DNA of 6,712 bases from Bacteroidota bacterium (GTDB lineage Bacteria > Bacteroidota > Bacteroidia > Bacteroidales > SZUA-534): positions 1 to 6,712 of the forward strand of contig JAIFNJ010000026.1 of the NCBI GenBank assembly GCA_020047835.1, in the 5' to 3' direction. The notes beneath the pieces are model-generated. The model searched no databases, was not told the origin of the DNA, and saw only the letters and a list, made by a program, of their open reading frames with translations. Positions 6,259 through 6,712 of the stretch are shown here, piece after piece; positions within the stretch are counted from its first letter, which is position 1; every line of letters starts with the position of its first letter. Position numbers and translations under genes: made by a program.

Positions 6259-6712
6259 ATGAAGAAGATTCAATTAATCGCAATGGCAATGGTTGTTTCA
6301 ACCAGCATGTTCGCACAAGCTCAAAACTGGACTCTTGACAAGGCTCACGCCAAATTAGGATTCACCGTTACTCACCTGATGATTTCAGATGTAGATGGCT
6401 TCTTTAAATCGTTTGACATCAAGTTAACTGCCAATCAAGCCGATTTTTCCGATGCCCAAATTGAAATGTCGGCAGAAATAAGTAGTATCTGGACTGACAA
6501 TGATCAACGCGATGGTCATTTGAAAAGCCCTGACTTTTTTGATGCCGAAAAATTCAAAACCCTGAATTTTAAAAGCACATCGTTTGTAAAAACCGGAGAA
6601 AAAACCTATGTTTTGAAAGGTGATTTAACCATGCATGGAATTACCAAACCAGTAAGCTTGGATGTTACTCTTAATGGAACAGCAGTACATCCCTACACCA
6701 AGAAAACAGTGG
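6259..6712 (+). CDS. YceI-family secreted protein, 3'-partial
   Basis: The frame runs from ATG 6259 through the right edge without a stop; 151 codons are visible of a family usually near 180-200. Residues 1 to about 22 are a signal peptide (MKK, hydrophobic core, then MFAQAQ as a plausible cleavage region), so the protein is periplasmic. The mature part shows the YceI lipocalin-like beta-barrel pattern: NWTLDKAHAKLGFTVTHL (23-40), the VDGFF turn (45-49), RDGHLKSPDFFDAEKF (84-99), and LKGDLTMHGITKPVSL (119-134). Family members bind isoprenoid or other amphiphilic ligands in the barrel, and some respond to stress or pH; the ligand here is unknown. An A-rich leader precedes the ATG, with no separate promoter or operator seen, which supports co-transcription with the dioxygenase gene 54 bases upstream. 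Confidence 0.92.
   Translation, partial: MKKIQLIAMAMVVSTSMFAQAQNWTLDKAHAKLGFTVTHLMISDVDGFFKSFDIKLTANQADFSDAQIEMSAEISSIWTDNDQRDGHLKSPDFFDAEKFKTLNFKSTSFVKTGEKTYVLKGDLTMHGITKPVSLDVTLNGTAVHPYTKKTV

Overview
The window looks like an ordinary chromosomal stretch from a member of the Bacteroidota. It is AT-rich, has promoter elements of the Bacteroidota type (TTTG / TAnnTTTG), and lacks Shine-Dalgarno sequences ahead of most genes. Its proteins read like Bacteroidota versions of their families. There are six protein genes, two of them cut by the window edges. I see no RNA gene, mobile element or CRISPR array. No stretch longer than 300 bases lacks a gene.

Layout: (1) Positions 1-1022, plus strand: an agmatinase/arginase-family ureohydrolase whose reading frame is open through the left edge, so its true start lies outside. 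(2) 1041-2717, minus strand and convergent with the first gene (18-base gap): a long-chain acyl-CoA synthetase of the AMP-forming superfamily. (3) 2950-4641, minus strand: a membrane histidine kinase with one periplasmic Venus-flytrap (SBP_bac_3) sensor, one transmembrane helix, and HisKA plus HATPase_c domains. No response regulator lies beside it. (4) 4642-4833: a divergent regulatory region. (5) 4834-5262, 5320-6204 and 6259 to the right edge, plus strand: a likely operon of a YwnA-like Rrf2 regulator, a DODA/YgiD-type class III ring-cleavage dioxygenase homologue, and a secreted YceI-family protein.

The most interesting part is the control of the Rrf2 cluster. The regulator gene has an almost ideal Bacteroidota promoter (TTTG, 19 bases, TACTTTTG). 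It is followed at once by a perfect inverted repeat, ACTGTAAT-N7-ATTACAGT, that ends against the start codon. The same 8-7-8 arrangement, with one change in each arm, recurs ahead of the dioxygenase gene, followed by a third half-site. This suggests that the Rrf2 protein represses itself and the dioxygenase-YceI pair. The physiological signal is not visible in the sequence; thiol, electrophile or redox sensing through the single cysteine of the CPIA motif is an inference from the family.

The three genes left of the cluster show no clear functional link to it or to each other. Ureohydrolase, acyl-CoA ligase and sensor kinase appear to be neighbours by position only.
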